In this document: positions 20,328 through 28,070 of the stretch, one piece after another
Layout: each line of letters opens with the position of its first letter
Numbering within the stretch: the stretch's first letter is position 1
Assembly: GCA_030867875.1 (NCBI GenBank)
Contig: JAOWCC010001609.1
Coordinates: 992,001 to 1,056,000 of the forward strand
Length of the DNA: 64,000 nt
Source of the DNA: Actinernus sp. WN-2022
Lineage: Eukaryota; Cnidaria; Anthozoa; Actiniaria; Actinernidae
Reading direction: 5' to 3'
The notes under the pieces: generated by a model
Databases searched by the model: none
What the model was told of the DNA's origin: nothing
What the model saw: the letters and a program-made list of their open reading frames with translations, nothing else
Made by a program: the position numbers and the translations under genes

Positions 20328-20943
20328 GATAATATGTTGTAGATGCTGGGAGCTCTAACACTACCTCGAAAGGATGGCGGAGACAGAAGCACATGCGAGC
20401 GAACTTATGGGATCCAAGTATCGTTCGTAACTCTTTGCATTCTTGCGAGCCTCCATAATCCTCAAATATCTTTTTACCATCTACGGCCGATGCTGTATGG
20501 AATGCTACTACGATAGCTACGTTCTCACGGAAGGGCTTACATATGCTCGTTAATTGTTGGGACAGCACCCAAACGGAAATCCCTATATGTCGTGCAGAAA
20601 AGGCTAAGTCCACTAGCTTGTCAGTTCGTTTCTTGACGTCCTTCGATGCGGCGCAATCATCGAGAATCAATAGAGTATTGGTACCTGACCAAAATGTTGC
20701 GCAAATACTCAAAGTAGCATCGATGGCATCTTGTGGCGGCGATATGACGAAGAAATGAGGATCTCGATTTGCGAATCCACGATAAGTTTTGTTGTGGGCA
20801 TACGTAGGACAAATCAGTACTATGTAATCGAACTTACCACGAAATGCTCCACGAAGTTGTTCTATGAGAAACGCAGTCTTCCCACAATTCGTCGGACCGA
20901 CTATGAGTGCGTTGAACGGCACGTGCTCTACGAGAGAATCCAT
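20320..20943 (-). CDS. A32-type genome-packaging ATPase
   Basis: A 207-aa FtsK/HerA-superfamily ATPase like poxvirus A32 and the Polinton ATPase, expected to pump the genome into the capsid. Walker A is GPTNCGKT at 16-23 and Walker B is LLILDDCA at 91-98. The downstream segment SARHIGISVWVLSQQL (116-131) has the polar sensor position typical of this family. Length is normal for the family. The ATG shares a base with the stop of the capsid gene (TGATG), so the two genes are tightly coupled. The phrase TATATTATACTG just before the ATG resembles a TATA-type promoter. Confidence 0.9.
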   Translation of the reverse strand: MDSLVEHVPFNALIVGPTNCGKTAFLIEQLRGAFRGKFDYIVLICPTYAHNKTYRGFANRDPHFFVISPPQDAIDATLSICATFWSGTNTLLILDDCAASKDVKKRTDKLVDLAFSARHIGISVWVLSQQLTSICKPFRENVAIVVAFHTASAVDGKKIFEDYGGSQECKELRTILGSHKFARMCFCLRHPFEVVLELPASTTYYHG

Positions 20944-22178
20944 CAGTATAATATACTCTGCAGAGATCTGTTCAATATCGTGACCTGAGCATCCGCAAGG
21001 ACATAGATGTGCATTTTCACATTTCCACTTCCCTTAGCAGTTCTATGTATGCGAATGTCGATGTCCTTTCCACTGCCGGTTTGTGCCAAGCCATCACCAT
21101 GAACGGTGGAATCTTTTGCTGTGCGACAATCGATTAGAATAGAGAATCTATTTTCAAAGAACTTCTTTGGAGTCATAGAAGTATTGGGTGTGCCAAACCA
21201 GCTTCTTGCAGCCTCCCAGAAATCTAGGGGAAGCATGCCGCTTGGAAAGAGTCTGTTGGGAATCCCGTTGACATCTACTTCTACCTTCGAAATATCGGGA
21301 TTCGAGAATGCTTCACTATCTCGCGTGCCAATGGTAGGTGGATCTATGAATAGTAGAAGCAGTCCAGCAAAGGATCGTCGTGGAACATTAATGTTTTGAG
21401 ATATCAAAGTATCGGATGTTTTAGCGATATCTACTGTCTTGAAGTGAACAGCGTAGTTGTATAGGAATGCAGCACCTATTTCGTATTTGTGAAGTGCACT
21501 ACTAGCCAGCGTTTCGTTCCTGATTGCTTCGTATTCTAGTTGGATGTTGGTAAGTTGGTACGTACCTATCTTCGTCGTATCCGATCCAATTACGACCTCA
21601 TTGGCAGACGCTAGAGTCAACTCGAATGTAATGGTACTTTCTAAGGCATGTGGATATAGAACTCCATGTTGTGTCAGAATGTCAACATCTAATGGAATCC
21701 TATACTTTGAACCACATGCAGTTAGGAGCGCGTTGTCTGCAGCAGATGAAGTACTTGCGTCACCAGCTTTCGATCGTAGCTTATTCAAGTTCTCTGATTG
21801 AATGCCTTGTTGTACTCTAGACTCTCTCTCCTGCGTAGATAGGTATACATCGGAGTATGTTTGTAGGAGGTCTGGCCTGACAAGGTCTTCTACTGTTTCA
21901 GCTCCCATCCTACAGATTCTACGCATGACCAAACAGCGTCCAACGTTCGAAACGACTCTGTTATTTGCATGTCCACCAGATAGTACGATGTCGCCCAATA
22001 GCGCTAAGCTACCAGGTACTAGTACTACATCTTCTGCTAGCTTTGGGACTTCTACGTATAGAGTCTCACCTGGATTGGCAGATGATCGAGTGAAAGTTTT
22101 CCTATACAAGTCTCGTGGAGCCTTGAGTGCATGAGGCTCTCTTCGTACTTGTGTGGGATCCAATATTGATGAGATCAT
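20943..22178 (-). CDS. Candidate double-jelly-roll major capsid protein
   Basis: A 411-aa protein rich in beta-strand-like segments, placed directly upstream of the packaging ATPase, the usual neighbour of the major capsid gene in Polintons and related viruses. Segments such as PGSLALLGDIVLSG, NINVPRRSFAGLLLLFIDPP and VEVDVNGIPNRLFPSGM follow the pattern I know from capsid-type proteins of cnidarian Polinton-like elements, where a strand with a basic pair leads into the second jelly roll. It is short for a Polinton capsid (about 550-650 aa) but within range for double jelly rolls. I chose the ATG at 22,178, because the promoter motif ATATATAGTTATAT (22,197-22,184) lies immediately before it and inside the longer frame starting at 22,214. 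Confidence 0.6.
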   Translation of the reverse strand: MISSILDPTQVRREPHALKAPRDLYRKTFTRSSANPGETLYVEVPKLAEDVVLVPGSLALLGDIVLSGGHANNRVVSNVGRCLVMRRICRMGAETVEDLVRPDLLQTYSDVYLSTQERESRVQQGIQSENLNKLRSKAGDASTSSAADNALLTACGSKYRIPLDVDILTQHGVLYPHALESTITFELTLASANEVVIGSDTTKIGTYQLTNIQLEYEAIRNETLASSALHKYEIGAAFLYNYAVHFKTVDIAKTSDTLISQNINVPRRSFAGLLLLFIDPPTIGTRDSEAFSNPDISKVEVDVNGIPNRLFPSGMLPLDFWEAARSWFGTPNTSMTPKKFFENRFSILIDCRTAKDSTVHGDGLAQTGSGKDIDIRIHRTAKGSGNVKMHIYVLADAQVTILNRSLQSILY

Positions 22179-22183
22179 GTTGA

Positions 22184-22197
22184 ATATAACTATATAT
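22184..22197. promoter_or_regulatory. Bidirectional promoter, capsid / membrane protein
   Basis: ATATAACTATATAT (reverse: ATATATAGTTATAT) lies between the divergent starts at 22,178 (-) and 22,213 (+). It is the same motif found before other genes of the inner element. Only 34 bp separate the two ATGs. Confidence 0.65.
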
Positions 22198-22212
22198 GTA
22201 GATATGTTTAAC

Positions 22213-23301
22213 ATGGCCTCTGAGGGTAGGTCCGATGAAAGAACTGATGAAGGTGGAGACTACGATAAAGATGATACTATCAATGTGGATGAGGAGTGGG
22301 ATGCAATATTTCCAGAAGAGTCAGGAGAAATGGTCCCAATGAAAACCAGACGCAACTACGGCAAAGAAGGTGCTAGACCAAAGAATCAGGAAACCTCGTT
22401 TTCTAGAGAAGATAACGAGTACTTCGACGAACTCTTCGACTCGGAAGGCTCGAACGTTTCTAGAAATGAAAAAATCCTGGAGAGGCTGGAGAAAGAGAAA
22501 ATCCCAAAGTATACCGATCGAAGTGTGATCTTCAAACAGGGTTTATCGGAAAACGCAAGACAGGATATGTTCGAGACTGTCTGGGAAAAATACCACGATG
22601 TGGGAATTCGAGGCACGCTTGAGATTGCAACCATGTCTGATGGTAGAGTCTTTATCAAAGAGTACGGAAGTAAAGAAAAAGCTATTCCTTTGACCACCAT
22701 GAAAGGTGAGTTATATAAGAAGATGGGAAAAGGTCTCAAAAGAGTCTTAGGACCTTCGCGGGAAGAAATGTTAAAAGAAGTCATAGTAGCTCAAAACCAA
22801 TTGAGTGAGAGGGTCGAACAAAATGAAGGAATACTCAAAGACCCTACGTCTACCGAAACTCAGAAAGAAAACGCTACTAATGAAATAAAGACCGATCAGG
22901 AGGAGCAAGCAGTCCTAGAACGAATAGAAGGAGCTATAGTAGAACGGATGTCACTTAGGGATCGTATAAGAATCATCTTCAAGAAGTATGGAGTCAGTAT
23001 AATTAGCGTGGTAGCTGCGGTAAGTACTGTGATCGGTGTAATAGTTTCCAATCTGACGAAGAAAGTTTCCGCGATAGTACCGGGATTTGGAGATGCTGCC
23101 AAAGCAGCTGCTAAAACAACTGTCAAAGGTTTAAGAGCAATAGGCAAAAAGTTAGAGGAGATTCTACCTAAGATGATTGGACCAATTGTGAGTTTCATAT
23201 TCAGTATGGCTGCTGACGTTGTTGGAGTCTTAGCAAACAACCTTTGGTTGTTAATCGTAGCAGCAGTGGTCTTCGTAGTGGAGCAATACAAACGCCGTTA
23301 A
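22213..23301 (+). CDS. Membrane-anchored probable virion protein
   Basis: A 362-aa protein with a charged, acidic N-terminus (MASEGRSDERTDEGGD), a central coiled-coil-like region (about 190-255, rich in E/Q/K), and two C-terminal hydrophobic segments: about 270-291 (YGVSIISVVAAVSTVIGVIV) and about 327-357 (PIVSFIFSMAADVVGVLANN, LWLLIVAAVVFVVEQ), with a glycine/alanine-rich amphipathic linker between them. It ends in a basic tail. This layout fits a minor membrane protein of the virion. I chose the ATG at 22,213, just downstream of the shared promoter, over an in-frame ATG at 22,153 that lies inside the opposing gene. It converges with the 552-aa gene and shares TTAA with its stop. Confidence 0.65.
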   Translation: MASEGRSDERTDEGGDYDKDDTINVDEEWDAIFPEESGEMVPMKTRRNYGKEGARPKNQETSFSREDNEYFDELFDSEGSNVSRNEKILERLEKEKIPKYTDRSVIFKQGLSENARQDMFETVWEKYHDVGIRGTLEIATMSDGRVFIKEYGSKEKAIPLTTMKGELYKKMGKGLKRVLGPSREEMLKEVIVAQNQLSERVEQNEGILKDPTSTETQKENATNEIKTDQEEQAVLERIEGAIVERMSLRDRIRIIFKKYGVSIISVVAAVSTVIGVIVSNLTKKVSAIVPGFGDAAKAAAKTTVKGLRAIGKKLEEILPKMIGPIVSFIFSMAADVVGVLANNLWLLIVAAVVFVVEQYKRR

Positions 23302-24956
23302 CGAAACAACGTCCATGCGATTCCAGCTGCAGCAATGGATGTCACTGCGAGATTAATCTCATGTTGTGAGACGACAGCCTTTACCTTTGCCTTTGCCTTT
23401 GCCTTTGCCTTTGGTACAGGAACTTGTTTCTCGAGAGGCTGCACCGATTTCTTATCTGACGATCCTTCCATAAGAAGAGGTGAGTGTCCTTTGACTTCTA
23501 CATTGATGTCGTTAATGCCTAGCCTCATATCTTTCGTGGCTTTCGGGATTGGATTCCTATAACTATCTTTCTTACCAAGATAGTACTCTAGATTGCTTGG
23601 CAAAAGTCGCACATCTACAGCTATTGCTAAATCGAGCCTCTTATGCGTCCTCGTTATAGCAGTAAGATAGTTATTGTAGCTCACCACTAAATCGTTTTCG
23701 AGAATAGCACCTTCGACTAAGCTCTTAAACTTTTCTTTGACGTTATGGCTGTGTATGATGGAGTCGTTCAGATCTGCTTGTGCACCAAGCATGCAATGTC
23801 CAAAAGCCTCAACAGATCTATTCAACCTACCCAATCCAACATCTGTCAAACCCTTTCCGATTGGTGGCGTAAACCAATTGTATTGTTTACCGTTGTTATT
23901 GCCAATGTACGCTAAAGAAAACTGATACTCCGTACGACTCTCCTCAGGAAACTTAAAGTCACCACCAGGCCACTTAGCAGAGAACGAAGTATTATGTGCA
24001 TACTTCTCCGTATAGTTCACCATTTTTCCATGAGAGTTTACGTAGACGTCTCCTAAGCCATTCCACCGAAAGTCTGGTGTTCGAGATATACCGAATTCGA
24101 TGCACAATTTCTCAAGAGCTGATTTGTTATAGAGGTTATCCCTTTGCTTGAAATGAGATTCACCAGGTAAAGGAACTCCATGAGTACCACCAAGTTCACG
24201 TAGAATTCTTCGTATCGTGAAATATACGTGGAATCGTAGGAACCCTTGAACGACTGGTGGATACGTTTTGAAAGTGGGGTCAAACAACGACACTCCACAT
24301 CCGGAAGTTGCACACCACGTTGCAAAATTAAGTTGTTGAGGCCAGTAGTGGAAATCCGGACCAGCCAACCAATGCTGGGACTCCTTTTTTGTTGTATGCT
24401 TTACAACGATCTCCTTGAATATATTTGGAACGCCTACTTTGAAATCATCCGTTGAGGTGACATGTATCCGTAGATTAGTGAGATCAATATCTTGTGCCGG
24501 TTCAGTAGAAGGAACTGCTGTAATAGGATATTTCGCATTATTATCTAGGATCAACGTAGCTGGGAAACCACCAACCATTCCCTGCAATGCATTGTCGATG
24601 CGTCTTTGAGTGACTGCAGGTAACTTTGAGACATCATTGCCGTAAACGACATAGCTAGAATCTCCATCTCGAAACCAAATACTCGTCGAATATTTGCCTG
24701 GACCGTTCACTTCCGTAGAGACATAGAACTTGTGAAGATCTGCATGTGGGTATCTTTTCTTGAACTTCGCTAATAGATCTGCATTCAATGTTGCAACCTC
24801 TCTACTTTTCGCGTCTTCTCTATCTATCCGAGCTTGATTCTCTCTCCTAGCTTGATTCTCAGCCTTTGACCGTATATTAGCGTTCGGTGTTGGGAACTCT
24901 TCCTCTTCGTCTTTCCCTTCGTAGTGGTAACTGAAAGGACCTCCGGACCTCCTCAT
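23298..24956 (-). CDS. Large probable structural protein, 552 aa
   Basis: No family that I can name with certainty. The N-terminus (1-65) is charged and helical; residues of about 80-180 look beta-rich; the region around LAGPDFHYWPQQLNFATWCA and the following RFHVYFTIRRILRELGG contains aromatic, histidine and cysteine residues of conserved appearance; a further block reads QYNWFTPPIGKGL and LNRSVEAFGHCMLGAQ. The C-terminus has a KA-repeat tract (PKAKAKAKAKVKA) and a final hydrophobic segment (VTSIAAAGIAWTLFR) that may be a tail anchor. Position among capsid genes and divergence from the candidate minor capsid suggest a virion protein; it could also be an alternative candidate for the main capsid subunit. 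Confidence 0.6.
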   Translation of the reverse strand: MRRSGGPFSYHYEGKDEEEEFPTPNANIRSKAENQARRENQARIDREDAKSREVATLNADLLAKFKKRYPHADLHKFYVSTEVNGPGKYSTSIWFRDGDSSYVVYGNDVSKLPAVTQRRIDNALQGMVGGFPATLILDNNAKYPITAVPSTEPAQDIDLTNLRIHVTSTDDFKVGVPNIFKEIVVKHTTKKESQHWLAGPDFHYWPQQLNFATWCATSGCGVSLFDPTFKTYPPVVQGFLRFHVYFTIRRILRELGGTHGVPLPGESHFKQRDNLYNKSALEKLCIEFGISRTPDFRWNGLGDVYVNSHGKMVNYTEKYAHNTSFSAKWPGGDFKFPEESRTEYQFSLAYIGNNNGKQYNWFTPPIGKGLTDVGLGRLNRSVEAFGHCMLGAQADLNDSIIHSHNVKEKFKSLVEGAILENDLVVSYNNYLTAITRTHKRLDLAIAVDVRLLPSNLEYYLGKKDSYRNPIPKATKDMRLGINDINVEVKGHSPLLMEGSSDKKSVQPLEKQVPVPKAKAKAKAKVKAVVSQHEINLAVTSIAAAGIAWTLFR

Positions 24957-24970
24957 GTTGAAGCTATACG

Positions 24971-24986
24971 TATATATAGTTATACC
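24971..24986. promoter_or_regulatory. Bidirectional promoter, 552-aa / 221-aa genes
   Basis: TATATATAGTTATACC lies between the divergent ATGs at 24,956 (-) and 24,998 (+), 11 bp before the plus-strand start. TTCAAC precedes the ATG on both strands, as it also does for the capsid gene. Confidence 0.65.
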
Positions 24987-24997
24987 TTCAACATATA

Positions 24998-25663
24998 ATG
25001 ACGATCCTTAATGTCATCACCACATCATCCGACCATACGGTCTACTTCGACGATCCAATTCTTATCAATAATATTTCGCTACTCGAAACCACCATTGAGA
25101 ACAGTTGGTTGAATCTAAAAGAGAAGGCCACGTTTCAGTGGGAAGTCAAGGGTATTGGGTTCCCACACGAAATCGAACCAGGGTCTTACAACGTACCTAC
25201 CATCATACCTCTCTTTAACCCTGCAGTCACTGCTTTTATCGTTAAATTTACGGACACACCCGGTAGAAAGTATTGGATCCTAGATGTAATGAGACCAATC
25301 AAGTTCAGTAAGAATCTCTGCAAACTATTTAGTATCGAAGGAAACGAAGAGGAGGACGGAAACGTAACACTAAAAGTGGGAAAGTACGACCTGGTGTTAA
25401 AAGACATCCAATCAATATATATCCACTGTGATGCGGTGGATCCCAAGTTCTCACTCCTTGAGGGAAAACGCTCGACTGTACTAGCTAGCTTAAAAGTACG
25501 AGGGGCCTGGTTCTTAGAAATGACCTATTCTATGACTCTCCTACTTCCAGTCCGAGCTCTAGGGACGATGAGAAACAGCCTTCGCCTGACAGCCCGCGAT
25601 GAAGGAGGTAACGTCGTAGACTTCCGTGGTCGACCGATACGATACGTGTTGAAGCTTGAGTAA
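24998..25663 (+). CDS. Candidate minor capsid (penton-like) protein
   Basis: A 221-aa beta-rich protein without membrane segments. The C-terminal part, with IYIHCDAVDPKFSLLEGKRS, LLLPVRALGTMRNSLRL and a last strand RDEGGNVVDFRGRPIRYVLK, has the pattern of small proteins that accompany the capsid and ATPase genes in cnidarian Polinton-like elements, where a single jelly roll forms the vertex. This assignment is by pattern and context; a structure prediction would decide. It diverges from the 552-aa gene under a shared promoter and is followed after 19 bp by the next gene. Confidence 0.5.
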   Translation: MTILNVITTSSDHTVYFDDPILINNISLLETTIENSWLNLKEKATFQWEVKGIGFPHEIEPGSYNVPTIIPLFNPAVTAFIVKFTDTPGRKYWILDVMRPIKFSKNLCKLFSIEGNEEEDGNVTLKVGKYDLVLKDIQSIYIHCDAVDPKFSLLEGKRSTVLASLKVRGAWFLEMTYSMTLLLPVRALGTMRNSLRLTARDEGGNVVDFRGRPIRYVLKLE

Positions 25664-25665
25664 GC

Positions 25666-25677
25666 TATATGTATAAC
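25666..25677 (+). promoter_or_regulatory. Variant promoter motif before the 203-aa gene
   Basis: TATATGTATAAC lies 5 bp before the ATG at 25,683, right after the TAA of the preceding gene. It is a diverged form of the element's TATAGTTATA motif. Confidence 0.4.
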
Positions 25678-25682
25678 GTACG

Positions 25683-26294
25683 ATGGAAGGCGATTCGATT
25701 CAACCGTTTCCATCAGCACCAAGTATCTATCCGCAGATCACTAACGACACTGGAAAGAACTTTAGACTGCAAACAATCCGAGACACGCTTTCGGACATAG
25801 AAGTTCAAGAAAGGCACTACGAAGGTGTGCGCAAGAAATATGCACGTTCTCAAGGAATAGTTCATGGAATCGCAGTGGTAACTGGAGGTCTATCTGTGAT
25901 CTTATCTGGATCTGGATTGGGTGCAGCGTTGACTGGGGTTGGAATAGTGATTGGTCTACCACTTGGAGTTATTGGTGGGCTATGTGGATTAATTTCAGCA
26001 TCTACAACCCTTGGAGCTAAGAAGTTAGGAATGAAGGTTTCTAAGCATGAAAAGACAACTATGTTAGCAAAAGCGAAAATCAATACGATTCGCGATCTAG
26101 TATCGAAGGCACTACGTGATGAAAACATATCCGACTCTGAATACAGTCTCATCCTGAACGAAGCGAATAAGTATGAGATCATGAGATCTGAAATTCGTCG
26201 CAAGGCTTCCATAGGTGAAAAAAGCGCGGATCAGGTTCGAGCCGAACTCAAGCAAGAAGTGCAAAAGGAAATGCGAGAAAAACTTGGAATGTAA
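25683..26294 (+). CDS. Hydrophobic Gly-rich probable virion membrane protein
   Basis: A 203-aa protein with a polar N-terminus, a long Gly/Ala/Val/Ile-rich hydrophobic stretch (about 59-109; GLSVILSGSGLGAALTGVGI then VIGLPLGVIGGLCGLISAST) that could form two membrane-spanning helices, and a helical charged C-terminus (KINTIRDLVSKALRDENISD, then EYSLILNEANKYEIM). The DENISDSEY segment resembles an EF-hand-like loop but lacks enough acidic ligands for confidence. Similar small proteins accompany capsid genes in cnidarian Polinton-like elements; the role is inferred as a virion membrane or scaffold component. Confidence 0.6.
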   Translation: MEGDSIQPFPSAPSIYPQITNDTGKNFRLQTIRDTLSDIEVQERHYEGVRKKYARSQGIVHGIAVVTGGLSVILSGSGLGAALTGVGIVIGLPLGVIGGLCGLISASTTLGAKKLGMKVSKHEKTTMLAKAKINTIRDLVSKALRDENISDSEYSLILNEANKYEIMRSEIRRKASIGEKSADQVRAELKQEVQKEMREKLGM

Positions 26295-26373
26295 GAATCA
26301 ACGTTTCCTATGAAAGAAATGAACATGGCTCTCACTTTCACTTCACTAAGTCCTACTGCTAGTTAGCCCATGT

Positions 26374-27285
26374 CTAGTGTAGATTGGTTCGAAGTGGGAA
26401 TGGTAAGAAGACAACTCCTTGACAAAACGCTTGACTGAATTTCCCAAATACGTCACATCGTTCGACGACCTCGTTAAGAGACATAGACGATCCTAAACGA
26501 TGTAGCACCTCGTAACTTGCTCCAACGACTTTCGTTTTAATTACCGATCTGCCTACATTGTTTTCTATTGCCCTAGTAACGACCTCGTGGACTATTTGTT
26601 GAGCGTCTATAAGTACTCCTTGAGGATCGAGTTTAAGGAAAGTCGTTGCAATGTGAGGAACTATGCGCTCGGCATTCAAGTCTACATTGATCTCATCGTC
26701 GTCACACAGAGAACGTATAAAGACCTCTCCTCTATGGATGCCTTTGTTGCTTAGTTGCATGAAGCGAGCAACCTCACCTTTAGATCGGACGAATCCACAT
26801 TGTATGCATGCATGGTAGAGTAGAGCAGCTAGAATATGTCTCTTAGCATCGCTACGCTTGGGATGAACTTTCATTACTTGGATAAATGCGTCGGCTACGA
26901 TTCCTAAAGTGTTCGTAGGGAACGATAGGTCACAACTTTGCCTGTAAATAGTGTTGTATGCTCGTAGTTCTTGTAGGAGCGTTCGTCGTTGCAGTTCCGT
27001 GTCATCACTTTGCTTTGGTTTTGCGCGGTCTAGATCACTTTGATACTGAAACCCGTCCGGACCTACTATACGCAGTCGAGTAGTAATGATGTCGATCTTA
27101 GTTTCTTCACATGGTTCAACCTCGGAAACAAGACCACAGGTGGGACATACGAATTCCGTTCCTTGTATTTCCAGGGGACAGAGACAATCAGAACATGTTT
27201 CACTGTTGTTAATATGTTCCACTTGTGGTTTGATATTCAGGCTTCTACAAATTCCAGGACCAAACAATCTGACTAGCTCGTCCAT
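26374..27285 (-). CDS. TFIIB-like transcription initiation factor
   Basis: A 303-aa protein with an N-terminal zinc ribbon (C31-x2-C34-x12-C47-x2-C50; VCPTCGLV) and two cyclin-like repeats, about 100-195 (SDAKRHILAALLYHACIQCG then VARFMQLSNKGIHRGE) and about 205-303 (RSVIKTKVVGASYEVLHRLG). This is the TFIIB/archaeal TFB layout, which bridges TATA-binding protein, promoter and RNA polymerase. I chose the ATG at 27,285 because the motif ATCTATAGTTGTATC abuts it; the longer frame to 27,360 reads through a poly-T tract of a hairpin. TFIIB homologues are encoded by several giant viruses but are not a normal Polinton gene. The element has no RNA polymerase, so it would act with the host enzyme. Confidence 0.85.
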   Translation of the reverse strand: MDELVRLFGPGICRSLNIKPQVEHINNSETCSDCLCPLEIQGTEFVCPTCGLVSEVEPCEETKIDIITTRLRIVGPDGFQYQSDLDRAKPKQSDDTELQRRTLLQELRAYNTIYRQSCDLSFPTNTLGIVADAFIQVMKVHPKRSDAKRHILAALLYHACIQCGFVRSKGEVARFMQLSNKGIHRGEVFIRSLCDDDEINVDLNAERIVPHIATTFLKLDPQGVLIDAQQIVHEVVTRAIENNVGRSVIKTKVVGASYEVLHRLGSSMSLNEVVERCDVFGKFSQAFCQGVVFLPFPLRTNLH

Positions 27286-27286
27286 G

Positions 27287-27298
27287 ATACAACTATAG
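27287..27298 (-). promoter_or_regulatory. Promoter motif before the TFIIB-like gene
   Basis: On the minus strand CTATAGTTGTAT followed by C and the ATG; same motif as at 15,797-15,810 before the polymerase. Confidence 0.6.
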
Positions 27299-27316
27299 AT
27301 GTTTATATGTTCAATA

Positions 27317-27389
27317 GAAAAAAAAAAAAAAAAGAAGGAATGAAGAGGGTCACGCAACAACCTTCTTCATTCCTTCTTTTTTTTTTTTC
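27317..27389. terminator. Long A/T-tailed hairpin after the zinc-protein gene
   Basis: GAAGGAATGAAG (27,334-27,345) pairs perfectly with CTTCATTCCTTC (27,365-27,376) around a 19-nt loop, and the stem is prolonged by A-runs and T-runs of 12 or more. It lies 15 bp past the stop of the zinc-protein gene and before the TFIIB-like gene. It may mark the mRNA 3' end, as hairpins do in mimivirus-type giant viruses. Confidence 0.55.
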
Positions 27390-27403
27390 TTTCGTGGCTA
27401 TTC

Positions 27404-27892
27404 CTAATCGTCCTTCTCGCTCCTCAAGGCAGCCAACACCTTGTTGAGCGCATGGGTGAGAGACTCTCCGAGACCTTCATCTGGTTCCACCACTCTTGGT
27501 TCTGTGGACAATGCTACCTCCGGTTCCACCACTCTTGGTTCTGCGGGCAAGGCTACCTCCAGTTCCACCACGTTTGGCTCCTCCTTTCTTGGACCCTCTA
27601 GCGTCTTGCTGGACTTCTTAGCGCGTTTTACATAGACACCGGGACCCTTCATCTTGATGGCGAGACGGTCGCATCCTGAGCAAAGCTCGTAATCAGTACG
27701 ACATCCTTTACCGCACTTCGAGCATGGTATGAGTGGGGCACAGCCTTTCGAGATTTGGTAGTTGTGCTGGCAACAGAACTTCGTTGTCTTCGAAATCCTC
27801 TTTTGGCATTTCGTGTCCTTCCCTCTCAGCAACCAATCACAAGTTACTACCTCAATCATTGTGGCGTCTACATTTGAGTTCTTCTTCGACAT
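27404..27892 (-). CDS. Cysteine-rich zinc protein with Glu/Pro repeat tail
   Basis: A 162-aa protein whose N-terminal 75 residues have the same Cys/His layout as the two TIR genes of the outer element (CDWLLRGKDTKC, FCCQHNYQI, IPCSKCGKGCR, LCSGC). It adds a basic linker, then two full copies of a 13-residue repeat (EP-VVE-EVAL type) plus a partial third, and an amphipathic C-terminus (SLTHALNKVLAALRSE). It is therefore a longer paralogue of the outer gene. The DNA repeat unit is 39 bp (27,480-27,590). No clear promoter motif precedes it. Function is unknown. Confidence 0.7.
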   Translation of the reverse strand: MSKKNSNVDATMIEVVTCDWLLRGKDTKCQKRISKTTKFCCQHNYQISKGCAPLIPCSKCGKGCRTDYELCSGCDRLAIKMKGPGVYVKRAKKSSKTLEGPRKEEPNVVELEVALPAEPRVVEPEVALSTEPRVVEPDEGLGESLTHALNKVLAALRSEKDD

Positions 27893-28070
27893 GTTCGATC
27901 TGTATGGTGTTAATGCGTACTAAGATAACAACGTAAGCTAGTATTGTGGAATAAAGAATATATACTAATACCATTTAGTGGTAATATACAGTATAATAAT
28001 CATTCCTTTAACATATACTTCAAGTTTGGATTTTTTTAGGTACGCGAATATCTAGTGACACTTTGGCTTC
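27893..28070. other. Intergenic region with short hairpin and repeat
   Basis: Contains a small hairpin AATACCATTTAGTGGTAAT near 27,967-27,986 and, at about 28,028-28,064, a diverged copy of the subterminal phrase (A/G)AAT(A/G)TCTAGTGACACTTTG that recurs at 28,813-28,838 in the TIR. Confidence 0.45.

Noticed and set aside
22179..22214. Longer start for the capsid candidate
   Set aside because: The added residues are encoded by the promoter motif shared with the divergent gene.
27286..27360. Longer start for the TFIIB-like gene
   Set aside because: It would read through the poly-T arm of a hairpin and through the promoter motif; the ATG at 27,285 directly follows the motif.
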